A stretch of 64,000 nucleotides of DNA. Source: CBFDBF01 sp050293315 (GTDB lineage: Bacteria > Pseudomonadota > Gammaproteobacteria > Chromatiales > Chromatiaceae). The position numbers and the translations under genes were made by a program. Positions 35,171 through 44,403 of this stretch are shown piece by piece; the stretch's first letter is position 1; the number at the start of each line of letters is the position of its first letter. The stretch is taken from contig JBNKMS010000016.1 in the NCBI GenBank assembly GCA_050293315.1, positions 1 to 64,000 of the forward strand, written 5' to 3'. The notes under the pieces are model-generated. The model searched no databases and had not been told where the DNA came from. It worked only from the letters and a program-made list of their open reading frames with translations.

Positions 35171-35274
35171 TCGCCTACATCCCTGTAGGCGAAGAACGCA
35201 AAGGTCGCAAAGAGCGCAAAGATAACTGCAGTAACGAATCTTTGCGTCCTCTGCGCCTTAGCGACCTCTGCGTT
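35171..35274. repeat. composite inverted repeat of AACGCAAAG type
   Basis: A hairpin TCGCCTACA/TGTAGGCGA (35171-35192) adjoins an imperfect inverted repeat in which the left half (AACGCAAAGGTCGCAAAG, from 35195) matches the reverse complement of the right half ending at 35274 (AACGCAGAGGTCGCTAAG). Similar dispersed non-coding repeats are common in environmental bacterial genomes. No gene lies between the SDR stop and gshA. Confidence 0.7.
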
Positions 35275-35357
35275 ATTTTTCCAGGGGTAAATTAGAACCG
35301 TAGAGCGAATTGGCGAGGAGGGGGAGTCAATATGGGGACACCTATGGAGATATCGTG

Positions 35358-36929
35358 CTACTGGGCAAAATAGTCCTGCAAAAACTGCTCAAACGGGAGC
35401 TCATCACTCTCCTCCATCTCCAGCTGCCTCTGGCGGGAACGCTCCGCCTCATTGGTAAACAGCTGCTCTCTGGAGGCATCCAACTTTAACCCTTCGAAGT
35501 GGTTCCTGTGCTGCAGCGACATCCTCTGTGCAAACTGGCAGAAGCCCTCGCCCCGCTCCCTCATTGCCGCCAACATGCGGGCCGACGGCGTCAATTCCGG
35601 GGCACGGATAAGCTCCAGCTGCCTGGCCAAAGAGGAGCTGTAGTCGGCCTGTTGGCGTGACCTATCGAGCTGCAGACAGATATCCTCCATCCCCACGCAT
35701 ATCTCCGCTGCCCAGGTCGCCAATGGGACCCCCTCACCCCGCCGTAACAGCTGCAGCTCTGGATCCCTTCCCCGGTGCGCGACCTGCTCCAGATTGCGAT
35801 CAATATCATCCATCTCCTGAGAACTGATCGGTGGGCTCTCCTGTAGTAGGCAAAAAAGCATTAGGGCCTCAAGAAAATCCACCTGCTCCCGGCTGATACC
35901 GAGCGGGTGAAACACATCAAGATCCAGCGAGCGCAGCTCAATATATTGCACCCCTCTATGCTGCAGCGCCCTTATCGGCTTCTCCATGCGCTCTACAAGC
36001 TGTTTGGGACGGACTGTTGAGTAGTACTCGTTTTCGATCTGCAGGATATTGCCATTGAGTTGCTGATACTCTCCATCAACGACTACACCCAGCTGCTGCC
36101 ATCTAGGACAAGGGGTCTCAATTGCGTGCGTCAGGCCGGCGATATAGGCATCAAGATTGTCATAACTGACATTGACCCCTACACCATGCTCCTGTCTATT
36201 GGTGTAGCCGATGTCACCCATGCGTAGTGAGGTGGCAAAAGGCTCGTAATAGGTGGTGTCATCGAACTCCTGCAGGGTTGTCTCCGCTCCCCCAAGGAAT
36301 GATTTGCACACTGCCGGAGAGGCGCCAAACAGGTAGGGGATCAACCAGCCATAACGTTGCAGATTACGTATCAGCCCAAAATAGCGTTCGTCCATGAATG
36401 AACGCAGGTCAGACGCTCCGCCCTCAAGCTTGTGCAATAACTGCCACAGCGTAGACGGTGGTGAATAATTGAAATGCACCCCCGCTATAACCTGCATCGC
36501 CCGGCCATAACGGTGACCGAGTCCACGCCTATAGACCGTCTTCATAACCCCGGCGTTGGAGCTGCCGTATTGGGCTATAGGGATATGCTCCGCCCCCTGC
36601 AGCAGACACGGCATACTGGTGGCCCAGAGTAGTTCACTCTCCAAGCGCGCATAGACAAACTTATGCGCATCATCGAGAAACCCTAACGCCTCCCCGCCGC
36701 TACTTAATGGTGGAGTAATGAGCTCTAACAACGCCTCTGAATAGTCGGTAGTTATGTAACGATTGGCCAGGGCTGAGCCAAGCGCTGCAGGGTGAGAGGT
36801 ACAAGCGATGGTCCACTCTGGAGAGACGCGTAGACTCTCCTTCTCCAGACCGATAAAACCACCAACCAGAAGATTTGACTCGCCCGCATCAAGCAGACCG
36901 GACAGGCGCTGAGAGACAGAGATAGTCAA
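35358..36929 (-). CDS. gshA: glutamate-cysteine ligase
   Basis: A 523-residue enzyme for the first step of glutathione synthesis. It contains IGLEKESLRV near the N-terminus, the substrate-binding GVHFNYSPP and IELRSLDLDVFHPLGI segments, all typical of the E. coli-type GshA family. The reading frame lacks an ATG before the conserved region; the start appears to be TTG at 36929, 22 bases after the prc stop, so coupling to prc translation is likely. Length is normal. Confidence 0.95.
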   Translation of the reverse strand: MTISVSQRLSGLLDAGESNLLVGGFIGLEKESLRVSPEWTIACTSHPAALGSALANRYITTDYSEALLELITPPLSSGGEALGFLDDAHKFVYARLESELLWATSMPCLLQGAEHIPIAQYGSSNAGVMKTVYRRGLGHRYGRAMQVIAGVHFNYSPPSTLWQLLHKLEGGASDLRSFMDERYFGLIRNLQRYGWLIPYLFGASPAVCKSFLGGAETTLQEFDDTTYYEPFATSLRMGDIGYTNRQEHGVGVNVSYDNLDAYIAGLTHAIETPCPRWQQLGVVVDGEYQQLNGNILQIENEYYSTVRPKQLVERMEKPIRALQHRGVQYIELRSLDLDVFHPLGISREQVDFLEALMLFCLLQESPPISSQEMDDIDRNLEQVAHRGRDPELQLLRRGEGVPLATWAAEICVGMEDICLQLDRSRQQADYSSSLARQLELIRAPELTPSARMLAAMRERGEGFCQFAQRMSLQHRNHFEGLKLDASREQLFTNEAERSRQRQLEMEESDELPFEQFLQDYFAQ

Positions 36930-36950
36930 TTCAATCCATACCGCCGCAGA

Positions 36951-39038
36951 TCACTGCGCCATAGCCGCCTTCGGGCCGTTGTTGGCAATATACTCGCTAA
37001 GGATACGCGCTGCCTCATTCGAACCAATCCGCTTGATCGCCTTGATCTCCTCGTCACTGCTCATCTCTTCATCTTCAGATTCATCTTTGGATAGCAGCGG
37101 CAATCCTACAGAGGTGCGAAAATGGTTCTCCCTCTGTTTGCGGCTCTGCTCTTGTTGTTCCCACTCATCTCTGCGCTTGCTCTCTTGCAGTGATAATAGC
37201 TTACGCTCGCGAATCTCCTGCAATAACCGGCTCTCATCCTGCAAGTACTTAAACCCAGGATCGTTCTTTACCCGTCTTTCATGCGACAGCTGGAGGCTCT
37301 GCAACGACGGATGTTTATACACAATATGCTTGGCTGCATCTATTTCGGCCCAGGGTAGAGCGTTATCAAGTGATCGTTCACCCTCATCATCAGCACTGGA
37401 CATAGTTGGAAATGTTACATCCGGCACTACCCCGCGAAACTGGGTGCTGCCGCCGTTGACGCGGAAGAACTGTGCCATGGTTATGCGCAGACGCCCCAAG
37501 CTGCTCTCTGGGTTATGTACAAAGCGGTCCAGCTCTATCAGGCTCTGCACGGTACCCTTACCAAAGGTTGGCTCACCTACGATGATGCCCCGACCATAAT
37601 CCTGTATCGCCCCGGCGAAGATCTCGGATGCAGAGGCACTGTATCTATCCACCAGCACGGCCATCGGCCCAGCATAGACCTGAAGCGGGTCAGAATCATC
37701 CTCCACCACCACATCACCATTGGAGCTGCGCACCTGCACTACCGGTCCGGAGGTAATAAACAGACCGGTCAATTCAGTAGCCTCAATCAGGGAGCCGCCG
37801 CCGTTTTGCCGCAGGTCGATAATTACCCCATCTACCCCTTTATCTGTAAGTTCCTGCAGCAGCTTACGGACATCACGCGTAGTACTGCGAAAATCCTTGT
37901 TGCCCTGCGCCTGACCCTGAAAATCACGATAAAAGGCCGGGATCTCAATCACCCCAATACGCAGCGACCCCATTCCATCCAGCCCTTCAATAATATATTC
38001 ACTGGCCGCTTGATCCTCCAGCTTGATCTTCTTTCTGACCAAGGTAACTACCTTAGTTGGGCCATGAGTGCTGCCGGTATCCTTAGCCAGGACCTGCAGC
38101 CTTACAGTTGTGCCTTTGGGACCACGGATTAGATCTACTACATCCTGCAGCTGCCATCCGACTACGTCGACCATCTCTCCATCTTTGCCCTGGGCCACAC
38201 CGGTTATGCGGTCTCCGGAATGGATCTCCCCGCTCTGCGCCGCCGGCCCACCGGGGATAGTCTTCTGTACCTCGGTATACTCATCCTCCATCTGCAGCTG
38301 GGCACCTATCCCCTCTAACGATAGACGCATGCTGATATCGAAATTCTCCGCCACATCCGGTGGCATATAGGAGGTATGTGGCTCAATGCTAAGTGTGTAG
38401 GCATCGATGAAGATGTGGTATATATCGCTGGAATCCATCTGCTTGGTACGGCGCATAATACCGCTGTAGCGTTTGCTCAGTGTCTTACGAATCTCATCCA
38501 TCTTTTTATCGGTTAGACGCAGGCTTAGGACGTCATTTTTGACCCGTTTGCGCCATATCGTGTCCAGCTCTGCCTTGTCTTTTGCCCACGGTGCATCTTC
38601 CCTATCAAATAGATAGCTCTCATCCAGAGAGAAATCGAAATCCTGCTTTAACAACCCCAACGCATAGGCGATACGCTCCTCGACCCTCTGGCGAAACGTT
38701 CTGAATATAGCAAAAGGAGGATCCAACGAGGCCCAACGTAAAGAGTCATCAATACGCGTCTCATATTTACTAAAATCTGCGATATCTGCCTGGGTAAAAT
38801 ATCTCCTATTTGGATCCAACGTATCCAAAAAGCGCTTCAGAATCGCAGCTGACAGCGAGTTGTCCAGGGCATATCTTCTGTAGTGATACTTGCTGAGCAC
38901 CTTATTTATAATCAGGGTAGATTGCCGCTGCTCATGGGTCGGCTTTAGTTCTACCACAGGGACCTCTGTCGCCTTGGCCCACAGGGGTGCAACCCAGACC
39001 AGTAGCAACAAAATCAGTATTTGCTTCCCTCTATTCAT
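36951..39038 (-). CDS. prc: carboxy-terminal (tail-specific) protease Prc
   Basis: A 695-residue periplasmic protease with signal peptide (MNRGKQILILLLLVWVAPLWA), an N-terminal helical domain, a PDZ domain (about 230-330, IGAQLQMEDEYTEVQKTIPGGPA), the S41 core with nucleophile Ser in DRYSASASEIFAG and Lys in EPTFGKGTVQ, and the C-terminal DUF3340 tail. It degrades or processes periplasmic proteins from the C-terminus, including cell-wall hydrolases and SsrA-tagged proteins. It starts ten bases after the NUDIX gene. Confidence 0.96.
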   Translation of the reverse strand: MNRGKQILILLLLVWVAPLWAKATEVPVVELKPTHEQRQSTLIINKVLSKYHYRRYALDNSLSAAILKRFLDTLDPNRRYFTQADIADFSKYETRIDDSLRWASLDPPFAIFRTFRQRVEERIAYALGLLKQDFDFSLDESYLFDREDAPWAKDKAELDTIWRKRVKNDVLSLRLTDKKMDEIRKTLSKRYSGIMRRTKQMDSSDIYHIFIDAYTLSIEPHTSYMPPDVAENFDISMRLSLEGIGAQLQMEDEYTEVQKTIPGGPAAQSGEIHSGDRITGVAQGKDGEMVDVVGWQLQDVVDLIRGPKGTTVRLQVLAKDTGSTHGPTKVVTLVRKKIKLEDQAASEYIIEGLDGMGSLRIGVIEIPAFYRDFQGQAQGNKDFRSTTRDVRKLLQELTDKGVDGVIIDLRQNGGGSLIEATELTGLFITSGPVVQVRSSNGDVVVEDDSDPLQVYAGPMAVLVDRYSASASEIFAGAIQDYGRGIIVGEPTFGKGTVQSLIELDRFVHNPESSLGRLRITMAQFFRVNGGSTQFRGVVPDVTFPTMSSADDEGERSLDNALPWAEIDAAKHIVYKHPSLQSLQLSHERRVKNDPGFKYLQDESRLLQEIRERKLLSLQESKRRDEWEQQEQSRKQRENHFRTSVGLPLLSKDESEDEEMSSDEEIKAIKRIGSNEAARILSEYIANNGPKAAMAQ

Positions 39039-39048
39039 TCAAGAACCT

Positions 39049-39927
39049 CTATATTGAACCAATATCCATCGGTTCAGACTGCAGTGACAATTCCGGGTGC
39101 AGACGCGCAGCCAACCCCGCGTGTTCCTGCCCCAAGTAACCGTGGCGTATCAGAAAATCAATCACCACCAGATTACAGTTTAGCTTGTACTCATTACTAT
39201 GCTCTATTATCTCCATTACCTTTTCGACCGGCCACAGATAGAACTGTTCCACCTCACCATCTACACAAGATGGAACAAAATCGGCCGGTAACTCCAGATC
39301 ATAACAGAAGAGGGTATCAGGCTTATAACCCTCCGCAGTTTCAGCATTGTAGGTGACCGCACCAGCCATCTCGGCCATACCCACCAAGTCCGCCGGAATA
39401 GAGGCCTCTTCCCAACACTCCTTTTGGAGATTCTGCTCCAGGCCAATCCCGTATGGAAGCCCGCCAGCAACAATATTATCCAACATCCCGGGATAATTCT
39501 TCCGATCCATGGAGCGCCTGGCCACCCAGATTCTGAGGCTATCCCCCTCTCGCACGTAGCCATTAACATGCTGACCAAAGGCACGTATTCCAAAATATGG
39601 CGCTGCTGTCCGATCAATCAATAGCAGCCCATCTTCGCGCCCCCCCGGGGTAGCCACATACTGCTCCCCGTGGAGATGAGAGATGACCCCTTGATCAACC
39701 AGTTGTGACAGTACCTCCGCCACTACCCGACTCCGCCCCTTTAGATCACATTCCTTTGTAACCAATTCGAGAGCATCGTCCTCCACCCGGAAGATATCGG
39801 GCCACTGCCGCAACTTTTGCGCGAAACGCGGACGTACCAGCCCTACTACCATGCCATCTATAAGGAAAGGTATAAAGTTAGAACGATTGAGGTTATTACA
39901 GGCCCGAATATGCCGCAGAAAACTCAC
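39049..39927 (-). CDS. NUDIX hydrolase with DUF4743 N-terminal domain
   Basis: A 292-residue protein: DUF4743 (about 15-125), then a NUDIX domain whose box reads GGLPYGIGLEQNLQKECWEEASI. Relative to the canonical motif the first Glu is replaced by Ile, and the Arg/Gly positions are Lys/Ser, a pattern shared by this thiamine-pyrophosphokinase-associated subfamily; the EE metal pair is retained. It probably hydrolyses a nucleoside- or thiamine-diphosphate compound. The start is GTG at 39927. Confidence 0.88.
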   Translation of the reverse strand: MSFLRHIRACNNLNRSNFIPFLIDGMVVGLVRPRFAQKLRQWPDIFRVEDDALELVTKECDLKGRSRVVAEVLSQLVDQGVISHLHGEQYVATPGGREDGLLLIDRTAAPYFGIRAFGQHVNGYVREGDSLRIWVARRSMDRKNYPGMLDNIVAGGLPYGIGLEQNLQKECWEEASIPADLVGMAEMAGAVTYNAETAEGYKPDTLFCYDLELPADFVPSCVDGEVEQFYLWPVEKVMEIIEHSNEYKLNCNLVVIDFLIRHGYLGQEHAGLAARLHPELSLQSEPMDIGSI

Positions 39928-39946
39928 TCTTGGGTATCTCCATTAC

Positions 39947-41515
39947 TCACCGCACATTCGCCCTATCTATATGCACAGCATACAGCCGTAACTGCTTGCT
40001 ACTGGTCAACCCGCCGATGTGGGTACCTACTCTGATCGTCTCACCCGGCCTGATTACGCCACGCACCAATTGACTGCGGGCCTGACGTAAGCCACTACCG
40101 GATCTTAACCCGATGATAAAGCGGACATTTGTAACCGGCAATGAAGAGACATTTTTTATGTGAACAAATACCCTACCACTCCTATCCAGACTTAGACCAC
40201 TTTTTAGATAACGGCTGGGATCATCAGCCAACCCTAGACGGGCCAGGGCAGCAGCTGCCTTGGCACCAGTTGATGAGCGCGACCCAGCCGCCTTGCTAAG
40301 ATATGCCCTGGCACGATTGACGTTACCCTCCTGCACCTCCAGCATGCCCAGATGATAATAGGCCCCGACCGTTGGCAGATAGTCGATACTCTTTTGCAGA
40401 TCACTGCGCGCCCCACGGATATTATGCAGCTGCAGCCGCATCTCGCCACGCCTGAGATAGTAATAGAAGAACCGATCATCCAGTTGCACCGCGCGATTGA
40501 AACTCGTAAGGGCAGAGCGATAGCTCCCCCTCTTTGCGGCAATATCCCCATTCAGACTATAAAATAGTGCCTCTCTAGACTCTCCCCTGATCGCCTTTGC
40601 CGCCAGCGCTGATGCGCTCTTCAGATCACCCTTCTGCAGCGCCTTCTCCCCCTTGTCGTATGCGTCATAGGCCGGCTTTGATCTCTGCAACCGGGCGATC
40701 GCCCGCCGGTAACGCGCTGCGCCGGTCTCGCCACCGGACGCCCCAAGTTGGCGCGCAAACTCCCGGTTCTTCTGCACCCGCTCCTGCGATGGAGGATGAG
40801 AGGCAAACAGGCCGCTCAGCCAGTTCTGTCGCCTCTCTTTAGACAGACGTAAAAAGGTCTCCTGTAGCGCCACTGCTGCACGCGGATCATATCCGGCCCG
40901 GGCCATATACAGCATGCCGTAGTGGTCCGCCTCTAACTCGGCACTACGTGAATATTTCTGATGGGTAAGATTGGCTGCCATAGAGGCCGCGCCCTTTGCC
41001 AGGCCGGCATATTCACTGCCGCTCGCAGCCATACCCACAGCCATTACCGCCCCCTGTAACAACAACCCTCGCTCCATGCTTTTAGCACCATGCCGGGCTG
41101 CCGCATGGACGATCTCATGGGCCAGGACCGCTGCCAGCTCGGCCTCACTCTTCAGCTCCACCAGCAGTCCACGGTTTACCGCGATCTTGCCGCCAGGCAG
41201 GGACCAGGCATTAGGGGTAGAGTGGTTGAGGACAACAAATTCATACGGGAGCCTACGATCACTGACCGCGGCCAGACGTTTACCAACCTTGGTTACATAG
41301 CGCCCTAATGCCGGATCCAGACGGTAATCGCCCCCCTGCATCTGGCGGGCCAGTGGATACTGCTGCTTGCCAACACTCAACTCTGATGCCTCAGAGACCA
41401 GCCCCATCTCCTGCTCACCGGTTACGGGATTAGTCACGCAGCCTGTCAACAGCAGAGCTGCCAAGATCAAAATGAGCGACTGCACACCACAAGCACGCCA
41501 GATCTGTTTACTCAT
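39947..41515 (-). CDS. M48 metalloprotease lipoprotein with TPR-like C-terminus
   Basis: A 522-residue protein with a lipobox (LLLTGCVTNP), the zinc motif HEIVHAAARH and the third ligand in SAELEADHYGM: a BepA/YfgC- or LoiP-like periplasmic peptidase. The second half (about 280-440) is alpha-helical and repeat-like (DKGEKALQKGDLKSASALAAKAI; YYHLGMLEVQEGNVNRARAYL), resembling tetratricopeptide repeats. Such proteins act in outer-membrane protein quality control. The ATG at 41515 with AGAGGG upstream is preferred to an earlier in-frame start. Confidence 0.9.
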   Translation of the reverse strand: MSKQIWRACGVQSLILILAALLLTGCVTNPVTGEQEMGLVSEASELSVGKQQYPLARQMQGGDYRLDPALGRYVTKVGKRLAAVSDRRLPYEFVVLNHSTPNAWSLPGGKIAVNRGLLVELKSEAELAAVLAHEIVHAAARHGAKSMERGLLLQGAVMAVGMAASGSEYAGLAKGAASMAANLTHQKYSRSAELEADHYGMLYMARAGYDPRAAVALQETFLRLSKERRQNWLSGLFASHPPSQERVQKNREFARQLGASGGETGAARYRRAIARLQRSKPAYDAYDKGEKALQKGDLKSASALAAKAIRGESREALFYSLNGDIAAKRGSYRSALTSFNRAVQLDDRFFYYYLRRGEMRLQLHNIRGARSDLQKSIDYLPTVGAYYHLGMLEVQEGNVNRARAYLSKAAGSRSSTGAKAAAALARLGLADDPSRYLKSGLSLDRSGRVFVHIKNVSSLPVTNVRFIIGLRSGSGLRQARSQLVRGVIRPGETIRVGTHIGGLTSSKQLRLYAVHIDRANVR

Positions 41516-41636
41516 CGCAATTACCCTCTGTCGCAAGATCCTGTCTGATTTTAACGCTGTCATAATCTAGAATTCATCCGGATAACAGGAATTTAGTTCC
41601 CGTGAACCAGAGATATATTTAAAGGTACCACCAGGA

Positions 41637-42440
41637 CTACCCCTCCTGCTCCTCCTTGACCCGCTCCCAGATGGCATCCATCTCCTCCAGATCGGCCTGT
41701 TCAAGGGAGCGCCCCCTGTCGGCAAGTATCTGTTCAATAGCGCGAAAACGGCGTACAAATTTATCATTGGTGCTGCGCAGTGCACTCTCCGCATCCACCC
41801 CCGCATAACGTGCCAGGTTGACACAGGCAAACAGCAGGTCACCAATCTCGTCCTGAATTCGCTCCCGCGGCGCCTCCTGCTCCAGCTCGATCGCCACCTC
41901 CTCCAACTCCTCCTCTATCTTGGCAAATACCCCAGAGATATCCGGCCAGTCAAACCCAACCCCTGCCGCTCTCTGCTGCAACTTCTGCGCCCGGACCGTT
42001 GCCGGCAACGCCATGGCAATACCATCCAGAAGACCGGCATCTCCATTGGTGTCACCCTTGCGTTCCAACTCTTTATGCCGCTCCCAGGCCTGGCGCTGCT
42101 GCTCTACGTCCTTGATCACGTCGTCCCCAAACACATGGGGATGGCGTCGCTGCATCTTCTCGCAGACCACTGCGGCTACATCGTAAAAGTCGAACTGCCC
42201 AGCCTCAGCCGCTATCTGGGCGTGAAATACCACCTGAAACAGTAGATCCCCCAACTCCTCCAGCAACTCCGGCATGGCTTGGCGTTCGATAGCATCTGCC
42301 ACCTCATACGCCTCCTCTATGGTATGGGGGGCTATGGTTTTGAAGGTCTGCTCCCGATCCCAGGGGCAGCCGCTCTGCGGATCCCGCAGCCGGCCCACTA
42401 TGTCGATAAGGGTAGCAATTTGGCTGTTTTTCTCTCTCAT
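41637..42440 (-). CDS. mazG: nucleoside triphosphate pyrophosphohydrolase MazG
   Basis: A 267-residue tandem MazG protein that hydrolyses (d)NTPs to monophosphates. The first domain has GCPWDREQTFKTIAPHTIEEAYEVADAI and EELGDLLFQVVFHAQIA; the second repeats the EExxExxD pattern (EEELEEVAIELEQ, EIGDLLFACVNLARY). Start ATG at 42440; a GTG three codons earlier is an alternative. It heads a co-directional block running to gshA. Confidence 0.95.
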   Translation of the reverse strand: MREKNSQIATLIDIVGRLRDPQSGCPWDREQTFKTIAPHTIEEAYEVADAIERQAMPELLEELGDLLFQVVFHAQIAAEAGQFDFYDVAAVVCEKMQRRHPHVFGDDVIKDVEQQRQAWERHKELERKGDTNGDAGLLDGIAMALPATVRAQKLQQRAAGVGFDWPDISGVFAKIEEELEEVAIELEQEAPRERIQDEIGDLLFACVNLARYAGVDAESALRSTNDKFVRRFRAIEQILADRGRSLEQADLEEMDAIWERVKEEQEG

Positions 42441-42515
42441 AGACCCCACCTTAGAGATTATTTTCGCTATTGGCCACTTTCAGCTTGACCATGGAGTTGG
42501 TACAGGGTGTACATT

Positions 42516-42566
42516 TTGATTGGATTTAGTCTAGATTTATACCGTAGCGGTACGCCAATGTACCGC
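42516..42566 (+). promoter_or_regulatory. promoter and palindrome upstream of the MerR/DGC pair
   Basis: A possible promoter TTGATT (42516-42521), 16-base spacer, TATACC (42538-42543) is followed by a perfect 7-base inverted repeat GCGGTAC-gccaat-GTACCGC (42547-42566). A second palindrome, GAAGAT-aa-ATCTTC, lies at 42579-42592. Either could be the binding site of the MerR-family protein encoded 55 bases further on. Confidence 0.45.
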
Positions 42567-42620
42567 CGGCCCCTCTGGGAAGATAAATCTTCTGCTTACA
42601 ATAAAGTGTGACTAAAAAAT

Positions 42621-43034
42621 ATGATAGAGGGATATACAATAGGGACGGTCTCAGCGCTATCTGGTGTCTCTGTCGATACTATTAGATTCTACGAACGCAG
42701 GGGGTTGACGGCAAAGCCGCGACGCAACGCCTCGGGCTATCGTATTTTCTCCCAGGAGATGTTGGCACGGATCTGTTTTATCAAATGGAGCCGGGACCTG
42801 GGATTCTCGCTGCAGGAGGTGGCCGAACTCATCCCGCTGTTCTTGCAGGATAGGGACGATGATGACAGAATTAAAAGTTGGTTCGATAAAAAGATCAGAG
42901 AGACCGACCTGAAGATGGCTGAGCTGACTACCAGCAGGAGGGGGCTCCAGCAGGTACTCACCACCCTTGATCGACTAGACGGAACACCGGCTGATGGCCC
43001 GTTACTATACCGTTTTGTCAACCATAGTGAATAA
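42621..43034 (+). CDS. MerR-family transcriptional regulator
   Basis: A 137-residue regulator with the MerR winged helix (TIGTVSALSGVSVDTIRFYERRGL, about 6-29; GYRIFSQEMLARICFIKWSRDLGFSLQEV) and a short C-terminal coiled coil. The only cysteine is in the DNA-binding domain, so metal sensing of the ZntR/CueR type is unlikely; the ligand is unknown. No clear ribosome site precedes the ATG. A PAS-GGDEF gene starts 17 bases downstream, implying an operon. Confidence 0.88.
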   Translation: MIEGYTIGTVSALSGVSVDTIRFYERRGLTAKPRRNASGYRIFSQEMLARICFIKWSRDLGFSLQEVAELIPLFLQDRDDDDRIKSWFDKKIRETDLKMAELTTSRRGLQQVLTTLDRLDGTPADGPLLYRFVNHSE

Positions 43035-43051
43035 TATGCCCACATAATTCA

Positions 43052-44320
43052 ATGAACACGGATTGCATTACATCACTATTCGATGTATTTACCGCCGATG
43101 GTCCAGGCATGATCCTGTTTGATGATGACCTAAAACTACACCGCGCCAGCCCGTCATACTCCAAAATACTCGGTTACTCTGAAGAGGAGTTACTGGAACT
43201 CAACCATAGCGACCTAATCCATCCCGACTCCCTGGATGAATTTCATGAGCTGCTCGCGTCGGTACGCATGAGTAAGCAACCATCGGCGAAATACAGGAAG
43301 CGGCTACTACACAAACAGGGCCACTCTGTATGCGTCAACGAAACCGTCTATCCAATTTCTGCACCCTGCACCTCATCAGAGAACTGCTTTCTCTCATTGG
43401 CGGAAGAGACAACCTGTGATCATACGGTAGAGAGTGAACAGTGGCTGGCCACAGCGATCATTCGGACTATGACTGATGGCCTCATTGTCACCAACAGCGA
43501 CTTCAGGATAGTAAAGGTCAACCAGGCTATGAGTGTAATCACCGGGTTCAGCGCCGAAGAACTCTTGGGAAAGCCGCCTATATTTCTGACCTCAGAAGAT
43601 CAGAACAGCTCCTTTTTTCGAAATATGCGCATGCGCCTGAAGCAGGTTGGTAATTGGCAAGGTGAGATCCAGCATCGACGCAAAAATGGTGAGATAGTCC
43701 CGCTGTGGCTACGGTTAGATGTGATTAAAGATGACAATGGCAGGGCGGCTTATTATGCCGGTATCTTTTCGGACATCAGCTCACAAGTCGAACTGCGTGA
43801 GAATCTGCGCCATCTTGCCCACCATGATGCCCTGACCGATCTGCCCAACCGGCTGCTGTTTCATGATCGACTAAAGATGGCTATCCGCCGTGCAGACCGC
43901 ACAGAGAGCGGAGTAGCACTACTCTTTATAGACCTGGACGGATTTAAAAAGATTAATGATGAATGCGGCCATGTCATTGGGGACGCCATATTAATAGAGG
44001 TGGCAAAACGTTTAAAGAGCGTAGTTAGGGACGAGGATACCGTTGCCCGCTTTGGTGGAGATGAATTCACCATCCTGGTGACCGGCGCCTGCCAGCAGAG
44101 CGACGCATCCGGCATCGCCATAAAAATAATGGACTCCATCAGCCAACCTATAGTGGTGCACGATAGGGAATTCTCTCTCACCGTCAGCATCGGCATAGGC
44201 ATCTACCCAGACGACGCCAGCACCCCGGATGAATTGATAATGAAGGCAGATACCGCCATGTACGATATCAAATACAGTGGCTCTAACGATTTTCTATTCT
44301 TTGATGAAGACTACTACTAG
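43052..44320 (+). CDS. PAS-PAS-GGDEF diguanylate cyclase
   Basis: A 422-residue soluble protein: two PAS domains (about 10-120 and 125-245; FSAEELLGKPPIFLTSEDQ and QHRRKNGEIVPLWLRLDVIKDD) and one GGDEF domain (about 255-415) with ARFGGDEF active site and inhibitory site RDED five residues upstream. No EAL domain, so it should only make c-di-GMP. No membrane segments, so the signal is cytoplasmic. Encoded just behind a MerR regulator, which may set its expression. Confidence 0.92.
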   Translation: MNTDCITSLFDVFTADGPGMILFDDDLKLHRASPSYSKILGYSEEELLELNHSDLIHPDSLDEFHELLASVRMSKQPSAKYRKRLLHKQGHSVCVNETVYPISAPCTSSENCFLSLAEETTCDHTVESEQWLATAIIRTMTDGLIVTNSDFRIVKVNQAMSVITGFSAEELLGKPPIFLTSEDQNSSFFRNMRMRLKQVGNWQGEIQHRRKNGEIVPLWLRLDVIKDDNGRAAYYAGIFSDISSQVELRENLRHLAHHDALTDLPNRLLFHDRLKMAIRRADRTESGVALLFIDLDGFKKINDECGHVIGDAILIEVAKRLKSVVRDEDTVARFGGDEFTILVTGACQQSDASGIAIKIMDSISQPIVVHDREFSLTVSIGIGIYPDDASTPDELIMKADTAMYDIKYSGSNDFLFFDEDYY

Positions 44321-44403
44321 CCCCAACTATCACTTCCGTCACCGGCTCTCACTACTGTAATAGCTGTCGACGGTGGCAACCAAGGGAAAAACACTGATCT
44401 GAG

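Noticed and set aside
35171..35274. CRISPR-like repeat
   Set aside because: Units are inverted rather than direct, unequal in spacing and lack unique spacers; no cas genes are present. The hairpin array at 54.4-54.6 kb fails for the same reasons.
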